Shown: piece by piece, positions 16,742 to 24,251 of the stretch
Position numbering within the stretch: position 1 is the stretch's first letter
Layout: the number at the start of each line of letters is the position of its first letter
Program-made: the position numbers and the translations under genes
NCBI GenBank assembly: GCA_038231495.1
Contig: JBBRLG010000034.1
Span: forward strand, 1-24,364
Direction: 5' to 3'
Source of the DNA: JBBRLG01 sp038231495
GTDB lineage: Bacteria > Planctomycetota > Planctomycetia > Gemmatales > Gemmataceae
Length of the DNA stretch: 24,364 bases
Notes under the pieces: generated by a model
Databases searched by the model: none
What the model was told of the DNA's origin: nothing
Seen by the model: only the letters and a program-made list of their open reading frames with translations

Positions 16742-17421
16742 CGCATCCTCGTCCGCAATGCCTGAAAGAGCCGCTCGTCGTCCAGGTAGCCGATCGAACG
16801 CTCCCGCCAGGCGAAGACGGCCCGGGTTAGCCGACCGGCCGACCGCGCCAGCGTGGCAGGCGACCCCGTCAGTTCCGCGGGCGCAAAGCGGTACACCTGA
16901 TCGACCTCGTCTACCGGAAAAACCCAACGACCGCCCTCGCTCTGGACAACGACCAGGCGTGCCTTCCCCCCCTGGCGGTCCGGCGGCGGCTCGACCGACC
17001 CGGCCGTTTTGATGCCGAGCAACCTGGACAGGTGGACGCACAGGTGCAGCTCGCCGCGGATGTTCACGAGGCCGGCAAGCAGTCCGGCCCGGTGCGGGAC
17101 GCGGTGGACCGGCCGCGGGTTGGTCACTTCCAGCAACGCCTGGACTCGCAGCGCCAGCCACTCTTCGCCGAGACGGAAGAGGAGCGCGCTTTGGAGATCG
17201 GTCGCGGTTTCTTCGACCGGGGCGATGAGCCGCTCGGTCCATTCCTCGAGATAGCCTGCCGGGGGTGGTGTGTCCAGGAATCGTCGGCCGGCGGCGGCGA
17301 ACACCGGACAGTTGTGGCAATGGACGACCGGGATCAACTCCGGGCAGGTCCGATCCCCCCAGACGCCGATCCGGTTCCAGCAATCGCCCGATGGCAGGAC
17401 CGGTAGGGTTGAAAGCGTCAC
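16738..17421 (-). CDS. cheW: CheW-like coupling protein with a four-cysteine N-terminus, WspD-like
   Basis: This protein has 227 residues. The start is GTG at 17421, overlapping the cheR stop by 4 bp. The first 50 residues contain CWNRIGVWGDRTCPEL and HCHNCPVF, giving cysteines at 14, 26, 35 and 38. An SH3-like CheW domain follows from about 78: LLFRLGEEWLALRVQALLEV, then AGLVNIRGELHLCVHLSRLL. CheW proteins link receptors to CheA. From memory, the Cys-rich extension is seen in WspD-type CheW proteins, where its purpose is not settled; metal or Fe-S binding is possible. This is one of two CheW genes in the operon, as in wsp clusters. Confidence 0.88.
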   Translation of the reverse strand: MTLSTLPVLPSGDCWNRIGVWGDRTCPELIPVVHCHNCPVFAAAGRRFLDTPPPAGYLEEWTERLIAPVEETATDLQSALLFRLGEEWLALRVQALLEVTNPRPVHRVPHRAGLLAGLVNIRGELHLCVHLSRLLGIKTAGSVEPPPDRQGGKARLVVVQSEGGRWVFPVDEVDQVYRFAPAELTGSPATLARSAGRLTRAVFAWRERSIGYLDDERLFQALRTRMR

Positions 17422-18635
17422 GCCTCACCTCCCGGCGACACCCGATCGAGCCGGCGTTGCAGCCGGGCGGCCTGAGCGTCATCGCCCTGTTCCTGGTAGA
17501 GCAGCATGAGATGGGTCAGCGCCTCGACGGATTCCCGCTCCAGATACAAGGCCCGCTGGTAGCAGCGCACGGCTTCCTCCCTGTCCTTCTGGGCCTGGTA
17601 AATGACTCCCATTAGACTGTACAAAGCGGCCGACGGCCCGGACTGGGCCAACTGCTCATTGCAGCAGGCCAGCGCCTCGGCAAGCCGTCCCTGGTCGGCC
17701 ATCTGGCGGGCGCGTCCGAGGAGATCGACCGAGGCCGGCGGCGTGTCAGGCGCTTGAACGGGTAGGGGCACCGGAGGTTGCAGCCGCGCCGGCTCGGCGG
17801 GGGCGTGCCACTCTGAGAGTATGGGTATCGGAACTTCCCGCCGGGCCACACGGCGGTAAAGGAAATGGGCATCCGGCCCGGCGCGCACGAAGCGAGTATC
17901 TCGGTGATCGACCGGATCGGCGTGCCCCATGCACAACCAGCCGTCCAGAGCGAGGAGCTTTGCGCAGATGTCCAGCGCCACCCGACGGGCGTCCGCGTGG
18001 AGGTAGATGAGCAGGTTCCGGCAGAAGATCAAGTCGAACGGCCGTTCGCCCGGCGGCAATCGAAGGTCGAGCAGGTTACCCTCACGGAAGCGGACCTGGG
18101 AACGGAGGACCGGGCCCAATTCCCACCCCCCCTCGACGGGCCGGAAGTAGCGGTCCCGCAACTCCGGGGCCGTCTGCCGAAATGAGAAGGCACCGAACCG
18201 GCCCCTCCGTGCCCGCTCCAGGTGTGCCGAGCTAATATCGACGGCGTCGATTTCCCAGTCCGCGGGCGACACGGCCGCTTCCGCCAGCGCGATGGCGAGC
18301 GAGTAAGGCTCTTCGCCGGTGCTGCACGGGACGGATAGGGTGCGGAACTTCTGCCCTGGGGGTCTCAGGCGTAGGGTCGCTGCCGCCCGCGCGGCGAGGT
18401 AGGCGAAAACCTCACCCCCGCGAAAAAACCAGGTTTCGGGCACCGCCACGTCGCCGAGCAAGCGCTGGAACTCCTGCGCGTCGTCGGCCAGGCGCGCGGC
18501 GTAGGCGGCCGGCGTCCGCAGGCCCAGATCGTTCATGCGGGCCGCGACCGCTCGCGTCAGCGTCGAGGCGCCAAGGGAATCGGGGTCAAGCCCGATCCGC
18601 TCCCGCAGCAGGTCGATGACGGGGGCAAGGTTCAT
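17418..18635 (-). CDS. cheR: CheR methyltransferase with C-terminal TPR repeats, WspC-like
   Basis: This protein has 405 residues. The start at 18635 overlaps the upstream cheW stop by 4 bp; the frame extends further upstream but that part is antisense-like sequence over cheW. The N-terminal helical subdomain (1-60) precedes VPETWFFRGGEVF (65-77), the SAM-binding motif SVPCSTGEEPYSLAIAL (101-117), DAVDIS, and FDLIFCRNLLIYL (200-212). After a Pro-rich linker (275-301) there are about two to three TPR units (about 302-400), including YSLMGVIYQAQKDREEAVRC. It would methylate glutamates of the receptor. The TPR tail is characteristic of WspC and other CheR proteins in alternative chemosensory systems. 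Confidence 0.92.
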   Translation of the reverse strand: MNLAPVIDLLRERIGLDPDSLGASTLTRAVAARMNDLGLRTPAAYAARLADDAQEFQRLLGDVAVPETWFFRGGEVFAYLAARAAATLRLRPPGQKFRTLSVPCSTGEEPYSLAIALAEAAVSPADWEIDAVDISSAHLERARRGRFGAFSFRQTAPELRDRYFRPVEGGWELGPVLRSQVRFREGNLLDLRLPPGERPFDLIFCRNLLIYLHADARRVALDICAKLLALDGWLCMGHADPVDHRDTRFVRAGPDAHFLYRRVARREVPIPILSEWHAPAEPARLQPPVPLPVQAPDTPPASVDLLGRARQMADQGRLAEALACCNEQLAQSGPSAALYSLMGVIYQAQKDREEAVRCYQRALYLERESVEALTHLMLLYQEQGDDAQAARLQRRLDRVSPGGEA

Positions 18636-19096
18636 GCGGGCGTGTCCCTGGGGGCGAGGGCCGGTTCCCGTTCGTACAACTGCGGCAACAACCGGTCCAC
18701 GTCGACCAGGCGAACGACCTCCGCCCCGTCCGCGAGGACCGGGCCGAGGTCGGGCTGACCGGGGGCCAGCAGATGGGTCGGCGAGTGCGCGGGCAGCGGC
18801 ATTTCGCGCACGTCGTCCACGCGCGCGGCCAACAGGCCCACCAGCCGTTCCCCGCCGGCAAACGTCTGCGGCACCAGAATGATGCGCGCGCTCAGTTGGG
18901 GCTGGCATTCGCCGCCGCCGAGCAGGCGGTGCAGATCGACGACGGGCACGACCTGTCCCCGATAGACAAAAACCCCCGCCAACCACGGCGGGCCGCACGC
19001 AACCGGCTGCAACCGGACCCGCGGCACGACCTCCCGGACCCGGCGGACGTCCAGTGCCAGGCGGTCGCTGCCGGTCTGAAAGGTGAGTACAAGCAT
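18632..19096 (-). CDS. cheW: CheW-like coupling protein, WspB-like
   Basis: This 154-residue protein is a single CheW domain: LVLTFQTGSDRLALDVRRVR, LAGVFVYRGQVVPVVDLHRL with the conserved Arg-Gly, and a second half with RLVGLLAARVDDV. It lacks the cysteine-rich N-terminus of the other CheW. It begins 15 bp after the receptor stop with a G-rich ribosome binding site and overlaps cheR by 4 bp. It probably couples the receptor to the CheA kinase. Having two different CheW proteins on either side of cheR matches the wspB-wspC-wspD order. Confidence 0.9.
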   Translation of the reverse strand: MLVLTFQTGSDRLALDVRRVREVVPRVRLQPVACGPPWLAGVFVYRGQVVPVVDLHRLLGGGECQPQLSARIILVPQTFAGGERLVGLLAARVDDVREMPLPAHSPTHLLAPGQPDLGPVLADGAEVVRLVDVDRLLPQLYEREPALAPRDTPA

Positions 19097-19111
19097 CCCG
19101 GCCCCCGGCGG

Positions 19112-20767
19112 CTAGACCTTGAACTGGGCGACTTCCTGATTGAGCATCTCCACCGATTGGCGGAGGTGGGCCGCCGCTCGGTTGAATTCCTCCATGGTCG
19201 TCTGAGTCTGCCGGGCGCCGTCAATCACCGGACCCATCGCCTCGTTAATTTGCTCCGCGCCGAGGGACTGGTTGCGCATCCCTTCGTTGACGGAGCGAAA
19301 GCGGTCGCTAAGCGTCTGGACTTCCTCAATGATCTGCCCGGTCTGGCCGCTGATCTCGGCAACCCGTTGCACGCCGCCGCGCACGTCGCCGCTAAACTTG
19401 TCCATCTGCATCACCCCGGCGGAGACGGCGTCCTGCATGTGGCGGACGATGTTTTCGATGTCGAGCGTGGCGACGGCCGTCTGGTCGGCGAGTCGGCGGA
19501 TCTCGCGGGCGACGACGAGAAAGCCCCGGCCGTATTCGCCGGCCTTCTCCGCCTCGATGGCCGCGTTGATCGACAGCAGGTTGGTCTGGTCGGCCACCTT
19601 GGTGATCGTCGTGACCACCATGTTGATGTTCTCGGCCTTCTCGCGGATGATGGCCAGCTTGGAGGAGATCGAGTCGGTCGACTCCACCAGCTGCTTCATG
19701 CCGCTCTCCATTGCACCCAGGCGCGACCGGCCGCTGGTGGCGAGCTTGGCCGCCTGGTTGGCCCGCTCGTTGACGTCGGCCATGGTGCCCGACAACTCCT
19801 TGCCGGTCGCCGAGATTTCGCGGACGGCGGCGGCGATTTCGGACGTGGAACTGCCCAGCCCGTGCATCGTGGCCTCTTGTTGTTTGGCGGTGGCGGCCAT
19901 CTGCGACACCGTGGAGAGCACCTGGACGCTGGCTTCGCGCACCCGCTGGACCACGGACTGAATCTTGTAGATCATCGCGTTGATGCCTTCGGCCAGCTGG
20001 CCCACCTCGTCGCGGGATTGGACATCCACGCGCGCCGTCAGGTCGCCTGCACCGGCAGCCATCTCCCGTACGCGCTTGACGATGGCTCCAGTCGGTCGGA
20101 CGATCTGTCGTGTCACCAGCCAGCCGGTGGCCACGATCACCGCGACCGAAAGGACGCTAACTACGATCATCGTCGTCAGCCAGAAGCCCACCCGCTGTGC
20201 AACCTCCGCCTCGTCGTGGGCGGTCGCCTCCTTGGCCTTTTTCACCGCGCGGTGGACGGACTCACGCTGGTCCACGAAACGCGGGTAAACCTTGTCCTTG
20301 AGAGCCTGCTTTGCCGCCTGGCCGTCGCCTTTGCCGACCAGGGGCAAAAAGTCCGTCCGCGCCGTCCGGAAAAACTCCTTGGCCAAGGGCCAAACGTCCT
20401 TAATCAAGGCTTGTTTCAACGGCCCGTCTTGCAAGTTCTCGGCCCAGTACGCCTCCCGTTCGCTGAACAGGCTCTCGAACGCGGCGAATTCCTCGGTGAG
20501 CCGCCGGGTCTCCGCCGGGTCGGTTGCGATGCTGATTTCCAGGAGGACCAGGTAGGGAGACATCGTGTAGAAAGTCGCCGGCTCGACCTCCGCGAGTGCC
20601 GTCGAGCGCCGACTGATCCGGTCGTAGACCGGTCCGTTGATGCGGTATTCGTACAGGACCCAAAGAGAAAGCGCCAGCACGGCCGAGAGGCAAGCCGTGC
20701 TGAAGGCAATCATCACATACAGCTTTGCTTTGATGCTCATATCGCGGAAGCGCAGCATGGCTGTCAT
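19112..20767 (-). CDS. Methyl-accepting chemoreceptor, WspA-like
   Basis: This 551-residue protein has a first membrane helix at about 16-39 and an extracytoplasmic sensor of about 155 residues, predicted helical. The second helix is at about 195-217 (LTTMIVVSVLSVAVIVATGW). A HAMP domain follows at about 218-272, then the coiled-coil signalling domain. The conserved tip is TNLLSINAAIEAEKAGEYGR (395-414), followed by GFLVVAREIRRLADQT. The segment IRRLADQTAVATLDIENIV with SAGVMQMDKFS, and the C-terminal NEGMRNQSLGAEQINEA, closely follow WspA as I recall it. The start at 20767 has only a weak GGGG upstream; Met10 is an alternative. The ligand or physical signal is unknown; WspA responds to surface contact. 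It is the first gene of the tight che run, 168 bp after the PP2C regulator. Confidence 0.92.
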   Translation of the reverse strand: MTAMLRFRDMSIKAKLYVMIAFSTACLSAVLALSLWVLYEYRINGPVYDRISRRSTALAEVEPATFYTMSPYLVLLEISIATDPAETRRLTEEFAAFESLFSEREAYWAENLQDGPLKQALIKDVWPLAKEFFRTARTDFLPLVGKGDGQAAKQALKDKVYPRFVDQRESVHRAVKKAKEATAHDEAEVAQRVGFWLTTMIVVSVLSVAVIVATGWLVTRQIVRPTGAIVKRVREMAAGAGDLTARVDVQSRDEVGQLAEGINAMIYKIQSVVQRVREASVQVLSTVSQMAATAKQQEATMHGLGSSTSEIAAAVREISATGKELSGTMADVNERANQAAKLATSGRSRLGAMESGMKQLVESTDSISSKLAIIREKAENINMVVTTITKVADQTNLLSINAAIEAEKAGEYGRGFLVVAREIRRLADQTAVATLDIENIVRHMQDAVSAGVMQMDKFSGDVRGGVQRVAEISGQTGQIIEEVQTLSDRFRSVNEGMRNQSLGAEQINEAMGPVIDGARQTQTTMEEFNRAAAHLRQSVEMLNQEVAQFKV

Positions 20768-20935
20768 TTAACCCCAACAAACGCCGCGGCCGTGGCGGCG
20801 CGTCCACGGAAATTGGAAGCCCCCCCATTATCCACCCCGTTTGCCTATTTTTACCAGGGGCAAAAAGTGAAAGAGCCGCTGCCAAGGAGCGAAATCCCGG
20901 AATGCCTGTCAGATCGAGAGTATACCACCCAGACG

Positions 20936-22147
20936 CTAAAATCGGACTTCCAGGAATGAGAAGTCGTCCCCTAGCACGTCGGATTCGCGTAGCCGCCGGA
21001 CGTGCGCCAGCAGGCGGTCGCCGAGGAACTCTTCGCGGGGCAGTGCCGAAATGTACTCCAGGAAATCGCGCATTTTCCACATGCCCAGGCCGGGGCGGTC
21101 GATTTCAAACACGCCGTCGCTGTACAGCAGCAGCCGGGCAAAGGGGCCCAGTGCAACGGTTTGCGTGTCATACTCCATGCCCTCGATGGTGCCGACTCCC
21201 GGCCCTTGAGATTCGAGTTGCTGGAGGGCCGACCCCGCGACGGATGGGCCGGTGTGCAGCAGGGCGGGTGGGTGTCCCGCGTTGCTGTACTTCAACGTCC
21301 TCTGCCCGCGGTTGAACACCCCGTACCAGATGGTGAAGTACTTGTCGTGCTGCTTTTCCATGGGAAAGATGTCGTTGAGCCGGGCCAACACCTTGCCCGG
21401 GTCGCGGCAATCGGTGTCGGGCAGGGACTGTGCCGCGAGCAGGTTGGCCACCGACACGGCCAGCAGCGAGGAGCCGACGCCGTGGCCGCTAACATCCAGC
21501 AGGTAGAAGGCAAAGTGGTCGGGGTCCAGCCAGTGGTAGCCGAACATGTCGCCGCCCAGGTGAGTCGAGGGCACGAAGCGCCAATCAATGCGCACGTCGC
21601 CGGTAAGCTTGGCGGGCAGTAGGGATTCCACGTAGCGGGCGGCCTGGCCCAACTCTTCCGCCAGCTGCCGTTGGCTTTCTTCCAGCCGCCGGTAGGCTTC
21701 GTTGCGTTCCAGCAGGGCGACGTAGCCGCGGGAGTGGTAGCGAATGCGGGCCACAAGCTCGACCTTGTCGGGCAATTTGACGAGGTAGTCGTTGGCCCCC
21801 AGCGCGAACGCCCGGGCCTTGATGACCGGCTCCTCCTTGCTGGACAGGACGATCATCGGCGTGTCGCGGGTGGCCTTGTTGGCGCGGAAGAACTTGACCA
21901 GCTGCAACCCGTCGATCTCCGGCATCACCAGGTCTTGCAGGATAACGGTGGGCTGAACTAAGTTGGCCGTGGCGATGGCTTTCGTCGGCTCCTGGCAGAA
22001 GTGGAACCGAATGTCGGTTTCGGTCGCCAGCATGCGGCGGAGCGATTCGCCGACAATCGCCTGGTCGTCGACCAAAAGGACGGTCACCGTCCGGGCAGAC
22101 GGGTTGACTTGCTCGAGGAAAGTGTTTTCGGAGATAGCGGCTAACAT
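20936..22147 (-). CDS. Response regulator with PP2C/SpoIIE-type phosphatase output, WspR-like receiver
   Basis: This protein has 403 residues. The start at 22147 is chosen for GAGGG 5 bases upstream; an ATG at 22204 in the same frame lacks such a site. The receiver (20-145) has Asp27-Asp28, phosphoacceptor Asp72 in VILQDLVMP, and Lys124. Its wording (FHFCQEP, QPTVILQDLVMP, KEEPVIKARAFALGANDYLV, ELVARIRYHSRGYVAL) is very close to the WspR receiver as I remember it. A coiled linker (145-175) leads to a SpoIIE/RsbU-type PP2C domain with metal ligands Asp200 (HLGGD), Asp218 (DVSGHG), Asp344 (YSDG) and Asp394-Asp395 (GDDFS). It probably dephosphorylates a serine/threonine-phosphorylated partner when phosphorylated by the CheA. 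No STAS-domain antagonist or anti-sigma kinase is encoded nearby, so the substrate is unknown. Confidence 0.9.
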   Translation of the reverse strand: MLAAISENTFLEQVNPSARTVTVLLVDDQAIVGESLRRMLATETDIRFHFCQEPTKAIATANLVQPTVILQDLVMPEIDGLQLVKFFRANKATRDTPMIVLSSKEEPVIKARAFALGANDYLVKLPDKVELVARIRYHSRGYVALLERNEAYRRLEESQRQLAEELGQAARYVESLLPAKLTGDVRIDWRFVPSTHLGGDMFGYHWLDPDHFAFYLLDVSGHGVGSSLLAVSVANLLAAQSLPDTDCRDPGKVLARLNDIFPMEKQHDKYFTIWYGVFNRGQRTLKYSNAGHPPALLHTGPSVAGSALQQLESQGPGVGTIEGMEYDTQTVALGPFARLLLYSDGVFEIDRPGLGMWKMRDFLEYISALPREEFLGDRLLAHVRRLRESDVLGDDFSFLEVRF

Positions 22148-22294
22148 TAGAACCCTCGACGACGAGGAAGAACCATTGCAGTTAATGGAATCGTATTGCA
22201 CCACGCACGGTGAATCCGGCGAGAAACTGCGAGGGCATCAGCTTACCGTTTCAGTCTGGTTTCTTTACGACCAAAGTATGGACTCACAAAAAAG

Positions 22295-22738
22295 TCACTC
22301 ATCCTTGCTATTGCGCCTTGTGTAGGAAGCGAGGGGAGTTTGGACCGGCTGAACCTCCGGCCCCCATCGTTTCGGCTGGCGATTGCCGCCTACACCCTGG
22401 AAATCACTCACCTCCGCTAGCGCTCGATCTTCGGGTTCAGGAAAGAACCGTTGGGACGATCGATGCAGCACAGTCAGTTCTTCACGGAGGAGCTTGGCCC
22501 GCACTTCGGGCAACGACCGAGCCAGGTTTTCTAGCATGGCACGCATCCGCCGTGCAATCTGGATGCTCTCGCCGCCGAAGTGTCGAATTTCGGTAACGGC
22601 CAGGCGAACGAAGTCTTCCCAGTCTGGAGTACGGTATACCAGGCGAAGCCGGCCTGTGGCATCTTTAACATTGCCCGTGTCCAAATCCCGCTCGCCCACC
22701 TTTTGAAGAAGGTGATGGATCTGGTCCAGGGCTAGTCC
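22295..22738 (-). pseudogene. DUF2254 membrane protein, C-terminal fragment
   Basis: The frame reads from about 22738 down to the stop at 22295. It begins LALDQIHHLLQKVGERDLDT, then GRLRLVYRTPDWEDFVRLAV, IRHFGGESIQIARRMRAML, and FPEPEDRALAEVSDFQGVGG near the end. This is the soluble C-terminal region of DUF2254 proteins, whose N-terminal half has membrane helices. The membrane part is absent. Upstream, the frame hits a stop at 22741 in sequence that belongs to the neighbouring IS1380-type element, so the gene was cut there. Sequence beyond the transposase (24065-24223) does not restore the missing part. The first in-frame Met (22699) could start a 134-residue remnant, but a functional product is unlikely. 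Confidence 0.65.
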
Positions 22739-22778
22739 TCAACCAAGCAAAGCCGTCGGTGCTCGGTGGGAGAATTCC

Positions 22779-24064
22779 ATGAAAAACTCGAAATCACTCG
22801 GCTTTTTCCGGTGTTTAAGAAGGTGCTGAACTCTTCCGCAACCCACAGCCTGGAGCGATTTCGAGTGAACGCCAAGATACGACAAAAACTGGCCAACCGC
22901 AAGCGTCGGATCGACCGTCGCCTGGACAAAACCCAGGTCGGTCCGTGCGACCGACCGCAGTTCACCGCCCGCAACATCCACTATGAGTTGGCCGACCGCA
23001 CGCGCGGCCTGGCCCACGGCGGCATCGGCGCCATCCACTTCAACCTGGCGGTGATCGACCTGGACGGCACGCTGGTGGAAACGAGCGGCCAATGCAAGCA
23101 GGGCATGGACGTCGCCTACGACGGCACCTGGGGTTATCACCCCTTGGTGCTGTCCCTGGCCAACACCGGCGAAGTGCTGTGGCTGGTCAATCGCTCGGGC
23201 AACCGGCCGTCGCACGCGGGCGCGGCGGCGGCGGTCGACCGGGTCGTGGCCGTGTGCCGGCAGGGCGGCTTCCGCAAGGTGCTGCTGCGCGGCGATACCG
23301 ACTTCTCGCAAAGTGAACACCTGGACCGCTGGGACGCCGACGGCCGGCAGTTGCTGTTCGGCTTCGACGCCGTGCCGAAGCTGAAGGCCATTGCCGCGGA
23401 CTTGCCGGCCGCGGTGTGGCAGCCGTTGCCGCGCTACACGGCCCAGACGCAACCGCGGGCCCGGCCCGACAACGTCAAGGAAGCCATTGAGGTGGAGCGG
23501 AACTTCGAGAACCGGCGGCTGTGTTCCGAAGAGGTGGCCGAGTTTGCCTATCAGCCGACGGCCTGTAGCCAGTCCTACCGTATGGTCGTGGTGCGCAAAA
23601 ATATCTCGGTGGCCAAGGGTGAAAAGGTGCTGTTCGACGAGGTGCGTTACTTCTTTTACATCACGAATGTTACGCTGCTGGAGTCCGAGCAGTTGGTGTG
23701 GATCGCCAACAACCGCTGCCACCAAGAAAACCTGCTGGCTCAATTGAAGGGCGGCGTGCGCGCCTTGACGGCGCCGGTGAACACGTTGGAAAGCAATTGG
23801 GCGTATATGGTGATGACGGCCTTGGCCTGGAATCTCAAGGCGTGGTGGGCCTTGCAGTTGCCCCTAGCGCCGGGACGCTGGCAGGAGCGGCACCGCGCGG
23901 AGAAGCGGTGGCTGCTGGGTCTGGAGTTCAAGACATTCGTGCAGGCGTTTGTGCGGCTGCCGTGCCAGTTGGTGCGGACGGGTCGGCAGTTGGTGTACCG
24001 CTTGCTGTCGTGGAACCCGCACCAGCGTCTCTTCTGGCGGCTGGTGACGACCTTGCGTTGTTGA
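22779..24064 (+). pseudogene. IS1380-family DDE transposase, frameshifted and internally deleted
   Basis: The family is recognised by IHYELADRTRGLAHGGIGAI, then VIDLDGT, CKQGMDVAYDGTWGYHPLVL, SLANTGE, VNRSGNRPSHAGAA, LLRGDTDFSQ, and NRCHQENLLAQLKGGVRAL. Candidate catalytic residues (the Asp of VIDLDGT, the Asp of RGDTDF, the Glu of QENL) are present. Two defects are visible. The ATG at 22779 has GGGAG at ideal spacing but its frame stops at 22829; adding one G at about 22811 joins MKNSKSLGFFR to VFKKVLNSSATHSLERF. Also GGIGAIH is joined directly to FNLAVIDLDGT near 23038, where relatives as I recall have about 100 more residues. A long frame open from GTG 22766 could still yield a 432-residue protein without the normal start. 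The coordinates cover the intact-gene reading. Confidence 0.75.
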
Positions 24065-24223
24065 CGGCGTGGTTAACGAAGTCGGGATGGGGATGTCCCG
24101 ATCCGCCGCGGCGTCGAGCGCGACCCAGCAGAAAGAGTGGTGGGCCATACAAGAGACTATAAGTGTGATAAATGACGCTGCTCGTACCGGGAGCAGAGCG
24201 TGGCCGGTGCGCCATCAGAAAAA
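24065..24223. other. Short stretch without a recognisable gene
   Basis: This 159 bp lies between the transposase stop and the next IS end. It probably contains the right end of the IS1380-type element plus some original flank. No coding frame with family likeness, no clear promoter and no convincing inverted repeat were seen. Confidence 0.4.
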
Positions 24224-24251
24224 CGGTCGTGACTCCATCGAGCTTCCGCCC
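24224..24251 (+). repeat. Terminal inverted repeat (downstream end) of the right-edge IS
   Basis: This reads CGGTCGTGACTCCA and then an imperfect continuation, matching the minus-strand sequence at 135-108. The transposase stop codon lies immediately inside it, which is a common IS arrangement. Confidence 0.65.

Larger units (their letters stand above)
22736..24223 (+). mobile_element. Decayed IS1380-family insertion (boundaries uncertain)
   Basis: The left limit is set where the DUF2254 frame breaks, next to a CTAG at 22732-22735. The right limit is unknown; the other IS end begins at 24224. I could not find convincing inverted repeats linking 22736-22765 with 24065-24223. The transposase inside is damaged, so this copy is probably immobile. 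Confidence 0.55.

Noticed and set aside
16742..17482. Upstream extension of the cheA frame beyond 16741
   Set aside because: It overlaps the cheW gene entirely and has a low-complexity Arg/Pro/Gly translation. The ATG at 16741 gives a 4-bp overlap and the conserved N-terminus.
20782..20800. Hairpin CGCCGC-N7-GCGGCG upstream of the receptor gene as a terminator
   Set aside because: The stem is short, lies only about 15 bases before the receptor start and is not followed by a clear T-run on the minus strand. It may be chance in GC-rich DNA.
18773..20959. Plus-strand open frame of 728 codons opposite the receptor and cheW
   Set aside because: It is antisense to a receptor with complete HAMP and signalling domains. 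Its His/Arg/Leu-rich translation is typical of a shadow frame.
24065..24223. Possible continuation of the DUF2254 gene right of the IS1380-type element
   Set aside because: None of the minus-strand frames shows membrane helices or DUF2254-like sequence.
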